Origin: an uncultured Candidatus Saccharibacteria bacterium
Lineage (GTDB): Bacteria > Patescibacteria > Saccharimonadia > Saccharimonadales > UBA4665
Assembly (NCBI GenBank): GCA_946482285.1
Contig: CAMLQK010000001.1
Span: 248,001-312,000 of the forward strand
Length of the DNA stretch: 64,000 bases
Direction of reading: 5' to 3'
Every line of letters starts with the position of its first letter. Positions within the stretch are counted from its first letter, which is position 1. The position numbers and the translations under genes were made by a program. This document shows positions 24,687-32,717 of the stretch, piece by piece. Under the pieces are notes generated by a model. That model had not been told where the DNA came from, did not search any database, and was given only the letters and a program-made list of their open reading frames with translations.

Positions 24687-27557
24687 ATGAGATTTCCATC
24701 ACTCCAACCACCTAAAAGTGGCCCTGTTGAAGGTTGTTTACTCCTGTTGCAGGTGCCCCGTACGAACGACAAAAAGGCCTTAGCTGCCGAGCAGATGCTC
24801 GCCAGTTTGCATGGCCTTTTAACGACCCCCTCCACCAGCCCGTTCAGCGATGCTGTGCGTGAGCGGATCAGTTTTGAAATCGCAGTTATCAACAAGCGCA
24901 TTGGCTTTTACGTGTGGCTGCCCAGCTTCCTTAAGGACTTTGTCGCGGAACAGATTTACGCACAGTATCCAACGGTGCAAATTTCCGAAATTGAAGATTA
25001 CAGCGCCCCGAATGAGTCGTTTAGTACGACGCTGACCACAGACCTCGAAATGGTAGCCAACGATGTGTTGCCTATTAAGATGTTCCAGAACTTTGATGTT
25101 GACCCCTTAGCTGCTATTACAGCAACACTTGCTAAGTTTGAGGACAACGAAGAGGCTTGGGTACAGCTAATTATCCGTCCAGCTTCCACACAGTGGCAAA
25201 AGAAGAGCGAAAATTACTTGCGTGCTGCAAAAAGTGGCAAGGTAAAGACCACTGGCATGCTCCGTGCGCTTTGGGAGCCGCCTGAAACTACCTCTACCCC
25301 TAAGACTCTTACTGAATACGAGCAGACCCAGGCAAAGGGCGCCGAAGAGAAAAGTCAAAAGTTGGCCTACGAAGCAGTAGTGCGTGTGGTGTACCGCAGT
25401 AGCAATAATGAAACACAGGCACGCTTGCGCATGCAGTCTATTATTGCCAGCTACAAACAGTTTAATACCACGTATCTGAACGGTTTCAAGCAGGGTAAGA
25501 TTAGCGATGTCGAAGTGCTGCCAGACAGCTTTACTGGCCGCGAATTTGGTAAAACGCGCTATACATTGAATATTGAGGAAGTGGCCACCCTGTACCACTT
25601 GCCACACACCAACGTAGAAACACCGTTTATCCTGTGGGCTTCCAGTCAGACGGCCGAGCCGCCAGCTAATTTGCCTATTGCCACCGAGCAGCGTGACGAC
25701 ATCAGTCCCATTGCCATGACTCACTTCCGTGGTCACGACACGGCGTTTGGTTTGCCGCGCTCCGACCGTGGCCGTCATTTGTATATTTTAGGTCAGACTG
25801 GTGTAGGTAAGTCCGGTTTGCTCGAACTGCTAACTATTTCTGACATTTACAGTCCATTCGGTTTCGCGATTATTGACCCGCATGGCGACTACGCCCAAAA
25901 CATTTTGCAACGCATCCCGCAGGAACGAGCCAACGACGTTATTTACTTTAACGCTGCCGACACGGCGTTCCCGATTGCCTTCAACCCAATGGAGGTATAT
26001 GACCCGAAGCTTAAAAACCATACCTGTTCCGAACTTATCGGTGTGCTTAAGCGCATGTTCGAGTCATGGGGTCCACGGCTGGAGTACATTTTGCGTTACA
26101 GCATTTTAGCACTGCTGGATTACCCGAATGCCACTATGCTGGATATCACACGGATCCTTACAGACAAGGCCTTCCGAAAGCGGGTATTAGAATACGTCCA
26201 GGATCCGGTTGTGCTCAACTTTTGGAATGTGGAATTTGCCAGCTGGAACGACAAGTTCGCTGCTGAGGCAGTTGCGCCAGTATTGAACAAGGTGGGTGCC
26301 TTTACAGCCAACCCGCTGGTACGTAACATTATCGGCCAGCCAAAGAGTAGCTTTAACATCCGCCAGATTATGGATGAACGCAAGATTTTGATCATTAACC
26401 TCAGCCGTGGCTTGGTAGGCGAGGACAATGCTTCACTGTTGGGTGCACTTATTGTTACTAAAATCCAGATGGCGGCCATGAGTCGCGCCGATGTGCCGAT
26501 AGAGCAACGCGCGCCGTTTTATTTGTATGTAGACGAATTCCAAAACTTTGCCACCGATTCGTTCGCGACTATTTTGTCCGAGGCCCGCAAATATGGCTTA
26601 AATCTGACGGTGGCCAACCAGTATACCGCTCAGATGATGCAAGAAGTTAAAGACGCTGTATTCGGTAACGTTGGTTCGATTATTTCGTTCCGTATGAGTG
26701 CTGACGACGCCCGCACTATGCAGCGCTATTTTGAACCGCAATTTACAGAGTACGATCTCGTGCACATGCACAACCGTCACTTTGTCATCAGTATGGCCAT
26801 TGGTGGCGAAAAGGCTGCGGCGTTCTCGGCCATCAGTTTGAACTTGCCTAAGATTGAGCACGATTATGTGGACCATATTGTAGCCCAAAGTCGGTCTAAG
26901 TACGCTGAGGATGTTGATACAGTACGCCAGGTTGTAAATGAACAATATACCGCAGGCAACGCTAAACAAGCGGCCGAGCAGTCCAAAAAGAAAGCCAAGA
27001 AGAAATCCGAGCCCAAAGCTGAGCCCAAAGGACCCGAACAGGCTCCGGCCGAACCAGCAACAGAAGTCTCTGCTGCTATCTCGGCAGTTTCAGCAACCGA
27101 AAAAAAGAGCATATTGCAAACATTGTCCAGTATGGTAGTGCCGTTGGTGATGGGCGGTGTGGAACGTACTGTACCTGCACCACAGGAGCCACAGAAGGAC
27201 CACAACCCCCAGCCCATGCCGGAAGTTCCAACAATGCAGGTGGTGCATGATGACAAAACGGGCGATGATGAAGTAATGATTTTCTCACGCGAGGAGCCGG
27301 TTGCTGTCCAGCCATCGCGTAAGGCAGCTTCCAAACCTGCTGTACAGGCTGCTCCTGTTTCAGAACAAGCGCCAGATCAGGCTGACTCGGCACAATCCAC
27401 GTCGCAACCGGCAGCGGAGAGTAAAAGCGCACCCCAGGATATACTCCAAACTGAGGGTCAGGATGCGGACGCTGCAAAGCCCAAGAAGCGTCGACGCCGA
27501 CGCCGCCGTTCTAAATCTGGATCGTCTGAGCCTTCTGCTCCTGCCCAACCTGAATAA
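24687..27557 (+). CDS. VirB4/TraC-type DUF87 ATPase with Arg-rich tail
   Basis: 956 residues. The N-terminal 350 residues lack clear motifs; the P-loop ATPase follows with Walker A LGQTGVGKSGLLELL around residue 370 and Walker B LYVDEFQNFATDSF around 615, then the TVANQYTAQM sensor-like segment, as in HerA/VirB4/TraC proteins of type IV secretion and DNA transfer. The last 200 residues are Ala/Pro/Glu/Lys-rich and disordered, ending in a run of Arg and Lys. No other secretion genes are adjacent, so it may act in a divergent machine or in DNA handling. It has its own promoter. Confidence 0.8.
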   Translation: MRFPSLQPPKSGPVEGCLLLLQVPRTNDKKALAAEQMLASLHGLLTTPSTSPFSDAVRERISFEIAVINKRIGFYVWLPSFLKDFVAEQIYAQYPTVQISEIEDYSAPNESFSTTLTTDLEMVANDVLPIKMFQNFDVDPLAAITATLAKFEDNEEAWVQLIIRPASTQWQKKSENYLRAAKSGKVKTTGMLRALWEPPETTSTPKTLTEYEQTQAKGAEEKSQKLAYEAVVRVVYRSSNNETQARLRMQSIIASYKQFNTTYLNGFKQGKISDVEVLPDSFTGREFGKTRYTLNIEEVATLYHLPHTNVETPFILWASSQTAEPPANLPIATEQRDDISPIAMTHFRGHDTAFGLPRSDRGRHLYILGQTGVGKSGLLELLTISDIYSPFGFAIIDPHGDYAQNILQRIPQERANDVIYFNAADTAFPIAFNPMEVYDPKLKNHTCSELIGVLKRMFESWGPRLEYILRYSILALLDYPNATMLDITRILTDKAFRKRVLEYVQDPVVLNFWNVEFASWNDKFAAEAVAPVLNKVGAFTANPLVRNIIGQPKSSFNIRQIMDERKILIINLSRGLVGEDNASLLGALIVTKIQMAAMSRADVPIEQRAPFYLYVDEFQNFATDSFATILSEARKYGLNLTVANQYTAQMMQEVKDAVFGNVGSIISFRMSADDARTMQRYFEPQFTEYDLVHMHNRHFVISMAIGGEKAAAFSAISLNLPKIEHDYVDHIVAQSRSKYAEDVDTVRQVVNEQYTAGNAKQAAEQSKKKAKKKSEPKAEPKGPEQAPAEPATEVSAAISAVSATEKKSILQTLSSMVVPLVMGGVERTVPAPQEPQKDHNPQPMPEVPTMQVVHDDKTGDDEVMIFSREEPVAVQPSRKAASKPAVQAAPVSEQAPDQADSAQSTSQPAAESKSAPQDILQTEGQDADAAKPKKRRRRRRRSKSGSSEPSAPAQPE

Positions 27558-27635
27558 ACCTGCCAGAAAAACCTCAGGTTACGGTGGCCAACAGCTTTAT
27601 CGGGGCGTATACTAAGGGGGACTAACCGTTTAATA

Positions 27636-29231
27636 ATGCAGGAAACCCCAAAGCGACAAACCCGGAAGAAAATATCATTCGGTGGCGTGGCGATGTTGCT
27701 CATCATTTCAGCGCTCATCGGCCAGCTACTCGGCTTTTTGCGTACCAAATTAGTAAACGCTAACTTCTCGTCTGGCGGGCCGGACAGCACCGACGCGTAC
27801 TTCGCGGCGTTTATTATTCCAGACTTATTCTTTTACACTCTGGCGGCTGGAGCTTTAGGCGTGGCCTTCATGCCAGTACTGTCCGATCGCCTGCATAAGG
27901 GCGACAAAAAAGGGATGTGGGAACTTACCTCCAGCTTACTTAACTTGTTAAGTATTGTAATGCTTGCGGTTGCAGTTATTATATTTGTATTTGCGGAACC
28001 GTTAATTAAGAATATTGTGGCGCCCAACTTAACGCCTGAGCAGCTATCCAATGCTACGGCAATTATGCGGCTGCTCGCACTGAACCCCTTATTCTTTACC
28101 ATATCTGGCATCCTTACTAGCGCTCAGCAAACACTGGGCAGGTTCTTCTTTTTTGCTATAGCACCGCTGTTTTACAATTTGTCCATCGTAGCTAGTATCT
28201 ACATTTTTGATGGTACCGAAATCGGCCTGGTGGGCTTGGGAATTGGTGCGTTTGTGGGTGGTTTGCTGCAGTTGCTGGTAGTAACTTGTGGCTTGTACGG
28301 TACAAAGTTCAAGTGGCGCCCAACTATTACCTGGCGCAACAACGATTTTCGGACGGTGCTGCGCCAACTGCCTCCCCGCTCGCTTGACCAAGGTATCGAC
28401 CAGGTGCAAAGTGTGGTCGAAACAAACTTAGCGAGCCAGTTGGGTACAGGGTATCTTAGCTACTACAACAACGCCTATACATTACACACGGCACCTATTT
28501 TGCTGTTGGGAACCGCAATTTCCACCGCAGCCTTCCCGCGGCTTAACAAACGCTTGTCGCAGGGTAGGCCGGATTTGTTCCGCGCAGACTTCTTGCGAGT
28601 ACTTCGGATAATGGTGTGGCTCACTATTCCGGTGGTCATTATTTGTTACTTTGCCCGAGGCTATTTTGCGCGGTTGATTTTTGCCCGTGATGCCGGTGAA
28701 ATTGCCCTTATTTTTGGCTTCCTGACCGTGGCCATCTTTTTCCGGGTTATTTATGCTATTATTTCACGCTGGTTTTATGCCCAAAAAGACAGCAAGACGC
28801 CATTGTTTGTGTCGGTATTTACCATTGCGCTCAACATTATTCTGGCAACTTATTTGGCACGCCGGTCAGCCTACGGCGTAGCTGGTTTGGCCATGGCACA
28901 ATCCATTGTTGCTGCCGTGGAAGTTGTAATATTGTTTGGTATTATGCTGCTTCGTGATCGTGGCCTGTTTAACATGCAATTCTGGGGTGCCATTGTGCGC
29001 ATTGTATCAGTAGCTGGATTTAGTGTGCTTACTGCATACATGATGATATCGTGGCTGCCGCTCAGCAGTAGTGACGTTGGCTTTACGCTAGGTATTAAGC
29101 TGGCATGTATCGCTGGCGTTACCATGGTTGTGCATGTGGCTGTTTCGGGATTATTTGGCCTGGACGAAGCTCGCCCAATATTTAAATGGATCAAGCGCGT
29201 TTTATTGCGCCCGATCCGTATACAGTATTAG
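27636..29231 (+). CDS. murJ: Lipid II flippase MurJ (MVF family)
   Basis: 531 residues with about fourteen hydrophobic helices. Family hallmarks include the N-terminal GQLLGFLRTKLVNANF segment and AFIIPDLFFYTLAAGALGVAFMPVLSD, corresponding to the conserved central-cavity helices. It moves lipid-linked peptidoglycan precursors across the membrane. AAGGGGGA lies 15 nt before the ATG, rather far for a ribosome site. It ends with a hairpin terminator. Its presence shows that the organism makes peptidoglycan. Confidence 0.92.
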   Translation: MQETPKRQTRKKISFGGVAMLLIISALIGQLLGFLRTKLVNANFSSGGPDSTDAYFAAFIIPDLFFYTLAAGALGVAFMPVLSDRLHKGDKKGMWELTSSLLNLLSIVMLAVAVIIFVFAEPLIKNIVAPNLTPEQLSNATAIMRLLALNPLFFTISGILTSAQQTLGRFFFFAIAPLFYNLSIVASIYIFDGTEIGLVGLGIGAFVGGLLQLLVVTCGLYGTKFKWRPTITWRNNDFRTVLRQLPPRSLDQGIDQVQSVVETNLASQLGTGYLSYYNNAYTLHTAPILLLGTAISTAAFPRLNKRLSQGRPDLFRADFLRVLRIMVWLTIPVVIICYFARGYFARLIFARDAGEIALIFGFLTVAIFFRVIYAIISRWFYAQKDSKTPLFVSVFTIALNIILATYLARRSAYGVAGLAMAQSIVAAVEVVILFGIMLLRDRGLFNMQFWGAIVRIVSVAGFSVLTAYMMISWLPLSSSDVGFTLGIKLACIAGVTMVVHVAVSGLFGLDEARPIFKWIKRVLLRPIRIQY

Positions 29232-29243
29232 GTTAGTCATTCG

Positions 29244-29286
29244 CACTTCCTATGAGCTGGGTGAACCAGGGAAGGGAGTGTTTTTT
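29244..29286 (+). terminator. murJ terminator
   Basis: CACTTCC at 29244-29250 pairs with GGGAGTG at 29274-29280 (6 of 7), followed by six T. Confidence 0.6.
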
Positions 29287-29307
29287 GTATGAGCTGGCTG
29301 GTGCTGC

Positions 29308-29580
29308 TTAGCCGAGTTGCCGTACTGTTACCAGGCAGGGGACCTCTAGCGTATTACGGAACCGATACGTCAGTCGATACTCACCACTGTCGTCATTGGC
29401 CTTTTCAAGCTCAGCTGCAATGCTGCCCTGGGGGTTGATGTCTACTTCAAGCTCAGGATGGGGAAAGTCTTTTTCGTATAGGCCCAGGACGATACTTTTC
29501 TCCTGGCCGGGCTGCAATGTTGCATCGCCCAAAATGCTTTCTTCCATTACGTTTGTTGAACCCTGTGCTTGCGTAGGCAT
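29308..29580 (-). CDS. Small conserved partner protein, cassette A
   Basis: 90 residues from the ATG at 29580, which has an AAGGGGA ribosome site. It shares a motif set with the protein at 31013-31318: LYEKDFPHP, a PQ pair, DDSGEYRLTYRFRN and C-VTVR at the end. The pattern of alternating hydrophobic residues suggests an all-beta sandwich. No signal peptide. It is divergent from an HTH-methyltransferase gene across a 206-bp gap that holds an operator-like site. No known family recognised; it may be the substrate, sensor or partner of the methyltransferase. Confidence 0.65.
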   Translation of the reverse strand: MPTQAQGSTNVMEESILGDATLQPGQEKSIVLGLYEKDFPHPELEVDINPQGSIAAELEKANDDSGEYRLTYRFRNTLEVPCLVTVRQLG

Positions 29581-29737
29581 ATTTGTTCCCCTTGTGCTAG
29601 CATTACTTTTATTGTTCTGTAGATGTGTAGCAGTTGTGTATATAAAACGTTGAAACCATTTAAATAAGCTGCTACTCTGGTTAATAGATCGTGCAGCAAA
29701 TTGTATTTGGGTGTAGCAGTGTTTACTGCTATATTTT

Positions 29738-29768
29738 GATGATACATGTCTAAATCGGATCATGTCAA
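29738..29768 (+). promoter_or_regulatory. Operator-like site A, shared with cassette B
   Basis: A 31-bp block matching 31409-31439 at 27 of 31 positions: both begin GATGATACAT, share AAATCG in the middle and end ATCATGTCAA. The outer halves form an imperfect inverted repeat. It overlaps a possible promoter (TTGATG at 29736 and GATCAT at 29758) and ends 18 nt before the ATG of the HTH-methyltransferase gene. Confidence 0.7.
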
Positions 29769-29786
29769 ACCAACTATTACACGTTT

Positions 29787-31016
29787 ATGAAATATTATAA
29801 GAACACCGAAATCGCAGCTTTATTCCATGTCTCCGAAAAAGCTGTGCGTAACTGGGTCGAGGCAACGCAGCAAGGCAAGCTGAACCTTGAGCTGTTTGAA
29901 AAAGGCGGCCGTCCATACATCGCTAACACTTCCAAAAACATGCAAGTTATGGAAGACCTGGTATCCGAGCGTAAGAAGTTCAAAAATACCCGCAGCTATA
30001 AAGTTGTTACTCCGAAGCCAGAGTTCTATGAACATTTCTCACGCCAAGAAATAACCGATATTATCCGCAATATGGATTTGCACAGCGAAATCCCTATTCA
30101 ATATAGCTACTTTAATGGTGGCGCCGAAAAATGGGCAGAATATATTCATCGTTTAATGCAGGAGAATACCCCGAGTACTGTTAGGAGTACAATTAAGCTT
30201 TTGGATCAGGCAAAAGGCTTTCTTGATGGCTTGATTGAAGAGGGGCGTGAGGTAAATATTATTGATGTTGGCGTAGGTGACGGCACTCCCATCAAGGACT
30301 TTCTCAAGCATTTTGCCGATAAAGGGGTGCTAAACCGCTATGTTGGCATTGATTTAAGTACAGACATGATGACGATTGCCGAACGAAACATCCGTCTCTG
30401 GTTTGGTGAGGGTGTTAAAATTGAGGGCTATAAACGGGATATTGCATATGAGCTATTTCAAGACCTTTTAGTCGACGGAGCTTATGAGACAGAGAAAGCT
30501 CCTCTCAACATCATACTGTTCCTTGGCGGAACACTTTCAAACCTACGATTGCCAGACCATACACTGCAAATTATAAACAATAGCATGGGTGGTGATGATA
30601 TTCTGATGTATTCTCTAAAGATTGACACTGAAGCATCTCGTCGTTATTTCGACTTTCGTACTGATGGCAATGACCATAAATTAGGCAGTCAATTGCGCTT
30701 ATTACCTGATATGCTAGGCATCGATGAGTCTTTATATGATGTTGAGCAATACTTTGATGATACTCAGAAGAGTAGATTTACGCGCATTAAACTTCGATTT
30801 GATATTTGCATCAATTTCAAGTTTGACGAGGTACTTAAGACATTAGAGTTGCGCAAGGGTAAGACTTTATTGCTCTGGCGAGTGTCTCATAAGAACACTC
30901 TAGAGGTTGTTAACCAATTCGATCAAAATGGCTTTGATCTGCTTCATGCTTCAACGGCGGATGACAAGAACTTTCTGTTAACTATCTCGAAGATAAAAAC
31001 AGGCCAAATTACTTAG
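29787..31016 (+). CDS. HTH domain fused to EgtD-like SAM methyltransferase, cassette A
   Basis: 409 residues. Residues 1-60 hold a helix-turn-helix (NTEIAALFHVSEKAVRNWV) with a short wing like MerR/HTH-17 domains. From about 100 on it resembles the histidine-specific methyltransferase family of EgtD: IIDVGVGDG at 158-166 (SAM motif I), VGIDLS at 186-191, LFLGGTLSNL at 244-253 (EgtD has FLGGTIGNL) and a conserved ASRRYFDF. It could methylate a small molecule or a protein and control its own promoter. It ends 4 nt into the convergent small gene of cassette B. The fusion itself is the unusual part. Confidence 0.75.
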   Translation: MKYYKNTEIAALFHVSEKAVRNWVEATQQGKLNLELFEKGGRPYIANTSKNMQVMEDLVSERKKFKNTRSYKVVTPKPEFYEHFSRQEITDIIRNMDLHSEIPIQYSYFNGGAEKWAEYIHRLMQENTPSTVRSTIKLLDQAKGFLDGLIEEGREVNIIDVGVGDGTPIKDFLKHFADKGVLNRYVGIDLSTDMMTIAERNIRLWFGEGVKIEGYKRDIAYELFQDLLVDGAYETEKAPLNIILFLGGTLSNLRLPDHTLQIINNSMGGDDILMYSLKIDTEASRRYFDFRTDGNDHKLGSQLRLLPDMLGIDESLYDVEQYFDDTQKSRFTRIKLRFDICINFKFDEVLKTLELRKGKTLLLWRVSHKNTLEVVNQFDQNGFDLLHASTADDKNFLLTISKIKTGQIT

Positions 31017-31318
31017 ATATTATCGCACCTGCGAACTGTAACTTCGCAGGACTTGTCTTGAAAATTTTGGAAATGGTATGTTAGTTTGTACTCACCATTA
31101 TCATCCACTCGTACCAAGGAGCTGCTAACCGCTACGGTTTGCGGCTCAACTTCTATATGGAAACTCGGCTGCGGAAAGTCATTTTCGTATATGCCAACAG
31201 GCAGGCTGGCCATGTCACCACTGTCTAACGACACTCTGCCGATCACTTCATAATCGGAACCATCACGTAAAATCGTGTCATTATCACCAAAATTAGTTAA
31301 TACACGAGTACTTTTCAT
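31013..31318 (-). CDS. Small conserved partner protein, cassette B
   Basis: 101 residues with an AAGGGGA ribosome site before the ATG at 31318. It is clearly related to the cassette A protein at 29308-29580: IYENDFPQP, a PQ pair, DDNGEYKLTYHFQN and C-VTVR. About ten extra residues are found at the N-terminus. It overlaps the end of the cassette A methyltransferase by 4 nt, tail to tail, and is divergent from the cassette B methyltransferase. On the minus strand TACAAT and a TTTATATAC stretch, also present upstream of the cassette A copy, mark the promoter. Function unknown. Confidence 0.65.
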   Translation of the reverse strand: MKSTRVLTNFGDNDTILRDGSDYEVIGRVSLDSGDMASLPVGIYENDFPQPSFHIEVEPQTVAVSSSLVRVDDNGEYKLTYHFQNFQDKSCEVTVRRCDNI

Positions 31319-31408
31319 GACGATCCCCTTTGCAAATAATTGCTTGTGATGTTACTGTATTGTAAATGCTAACAGAGGTATATAAACTAAGCTAGCAATT
31401 GCTAATTG

Positions 31409-31439
31409 GATGATACATTTAAAAATCGTATCATGTCAA
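31409..31439 (+). promoter_or_regulatory. Operator-like site B
   Basis: Contains the perfect inverted repeat ATGATAC (31410-31416) and GTATCAT (31428-31434) with an 11-bp spacer. TTGGAT at 31406 and TATCAT at 31429 are 17 bp apart, so the palindrome covers the promoter. A second -10-like TAGAAT lies at 31440-31445, 7 nt before the ATG. Confidence 0.7.
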
Positions 31440-31452
31440 TAGAATCGGAACC

Positions 31453-32682
31453 ATGAGATATTTTAGGAACACTGAACTTGCTAAACTTTACGATATTTCG
31501 GAAAAGACAGTCCGGAACTGGATAAAACAGTCTAAAGAAGGTAAGCTCAATTTTGATATTTACACCGATGAAAAGGGCAGGGCATACATTGCGGAAACAA
31601 CAAAAAACACTCTCCTCATAAAAGACCAAATCGAAGGGAACAAAAAATATCGAAATAGTAAGACTCACAAAGTGGTTGAGCCAAAGCAAGAGTTTTACGA
31701 CATCTATACCTCGTCACAGATTTACGATATTATCAGTCACCTCGAGAAGTTCAATGAATTTCTATTCCATTACGCCCATATGGGCAATGGTTCACAGATA
31801 TTTGCAGACTACTATCTTCGCCTGAAAATGGAACGTATCCTTAACACCCAGGCGTTCTCGGATGATTTCCTGAAAAACTATGAAAATGGGATCCTACAAT
31901 TATTCCCTCAGGACGCTCTTATTAATGTTATAGAGCTCGGTAGTCGCACGGCCTTGACAACACAGGATTTTATTAAAAGTTTGCAAAAACGAAAAAAGCT
32001 CAGTAAATATATCTCTGTTGATATTAGTAAAGATATGCTCAATATAAACCAAGCAAATATTACTAAATGGTTTGGGAACGACATTGATCATGTTTTATAT
32101 AAGCGGGACGTTATCCGCGATCGACTTGATGATATTCTTCTTGAGTCATCGGTAGATAATACAAAAAATCTTATTCTTTTCTTAGGAGGCATTCTTCATG
32201 CATTCAACGACAGGTCGCTCGCATTAAGGAATATTCACGAGAGTATGGGTGTTGATGACTATTTTATGGTTTCAACAAAGCTTGACTCAGAGCCAGCGCG
32301 TCGATATTTTGACTTTAACCCGACTTTTGAAAGTGAACTACTGCCTCAAAAAGAGCGGTTTCTAGTCGATGTATTGAATATCGAGCCCTCTTTCTATGAT
32401 GTTGAGCAATACTACGATGAGCAAGAGCGCCAACGTAAAATACAAGTCAGACTGAAGTTCGACGTGACCGTAAAATTCAAGCTACAAAAAGGCACTAAAA
32501 GTCTCGATTTCAAAAAGGGCGAGAGCATTATGCTTTGGCGCTTCTGGCACCAAACAATGGAAGAAATGGTGCAAGAATTTACAGAATGCGGGTTCAATGT
32601 GGTCCAGGCCATAAAGTCGCCCGACGAACAATATGCCATGCTTATTGCTAAGGTTCGTACTGACAAAAACAAGCACTGTTAG
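31453..32682 (+). CDS. HTH domain fused to EgtD-like methyltransferase fold, cassette B (altered SAM motif)
   Basis: 409 residues, exactly the same length as the cassette A protein and collinear with it. The HTH (NTELAKLYDISEKTVRNWI) is well conserved. In the methyltransferase part motif I reads ELGSRTALTT at 161-170, where EgtD has DLGSGTSEKT and copy A has DVGVGDG: the second glycine is Arg. The later motif is FLGGILHAF in place of FLGGTLSNL. SRT substitution could weaken SAM binding, so this copy may have become mainly a regulator or have another ligand. The conserved ARRYFDF and FYDVEQYYD segments argue that the fold is retained. Confidence 0.72.
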   Translation: MRYFRNTELAKLYDISEKTVRNWIKQSKEGKLNFDIYTDEKGRAYIAETTKNTLLIKDQIEGNKKYRNSKTHKVVEPKQEFYDIYTSSQIYDIISHLEKFNEFLFHYAHMGNGSQIFADYYLRLKMERILNTQAFSDDFLKNYENGILQLFPQDALINVIELGSRTALTTQDFIKSLQKRKKLSKYISVDISKDMLNINQANITKWFGNDIDHVLYKRDVIRDRLDDILLESSVDNTKNLILFLGGILHAFNDRSLALRNIHESMGVDDYFMVSTKLDSEPARRYFDFNPTFESELLPQKERFLVDVLNIEPSFYDVEQYYDEQERQRKIQVRLKFDVTVKFKLQKGTKSLDFKKGESIMLWRFWHQTMEEMVQEFTECGFNVVQAIKSPDEQYAMLIAKVRTDKNKHC

Positions 32683-32702
32683 CCAAACGGTGCGACCTCT
32701 GT

Positions 32703-32708
32703 TATAAT
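32703..32708 (+). promoter_or_regulatory. -10 box of lepA, leaderless type
   Basis: TATAAT 9 nt before the lepA ATG at 32718; no ribosome site between. Confidence 0.6.
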
Positions 32709-32717
32709 AAGCGCAAC

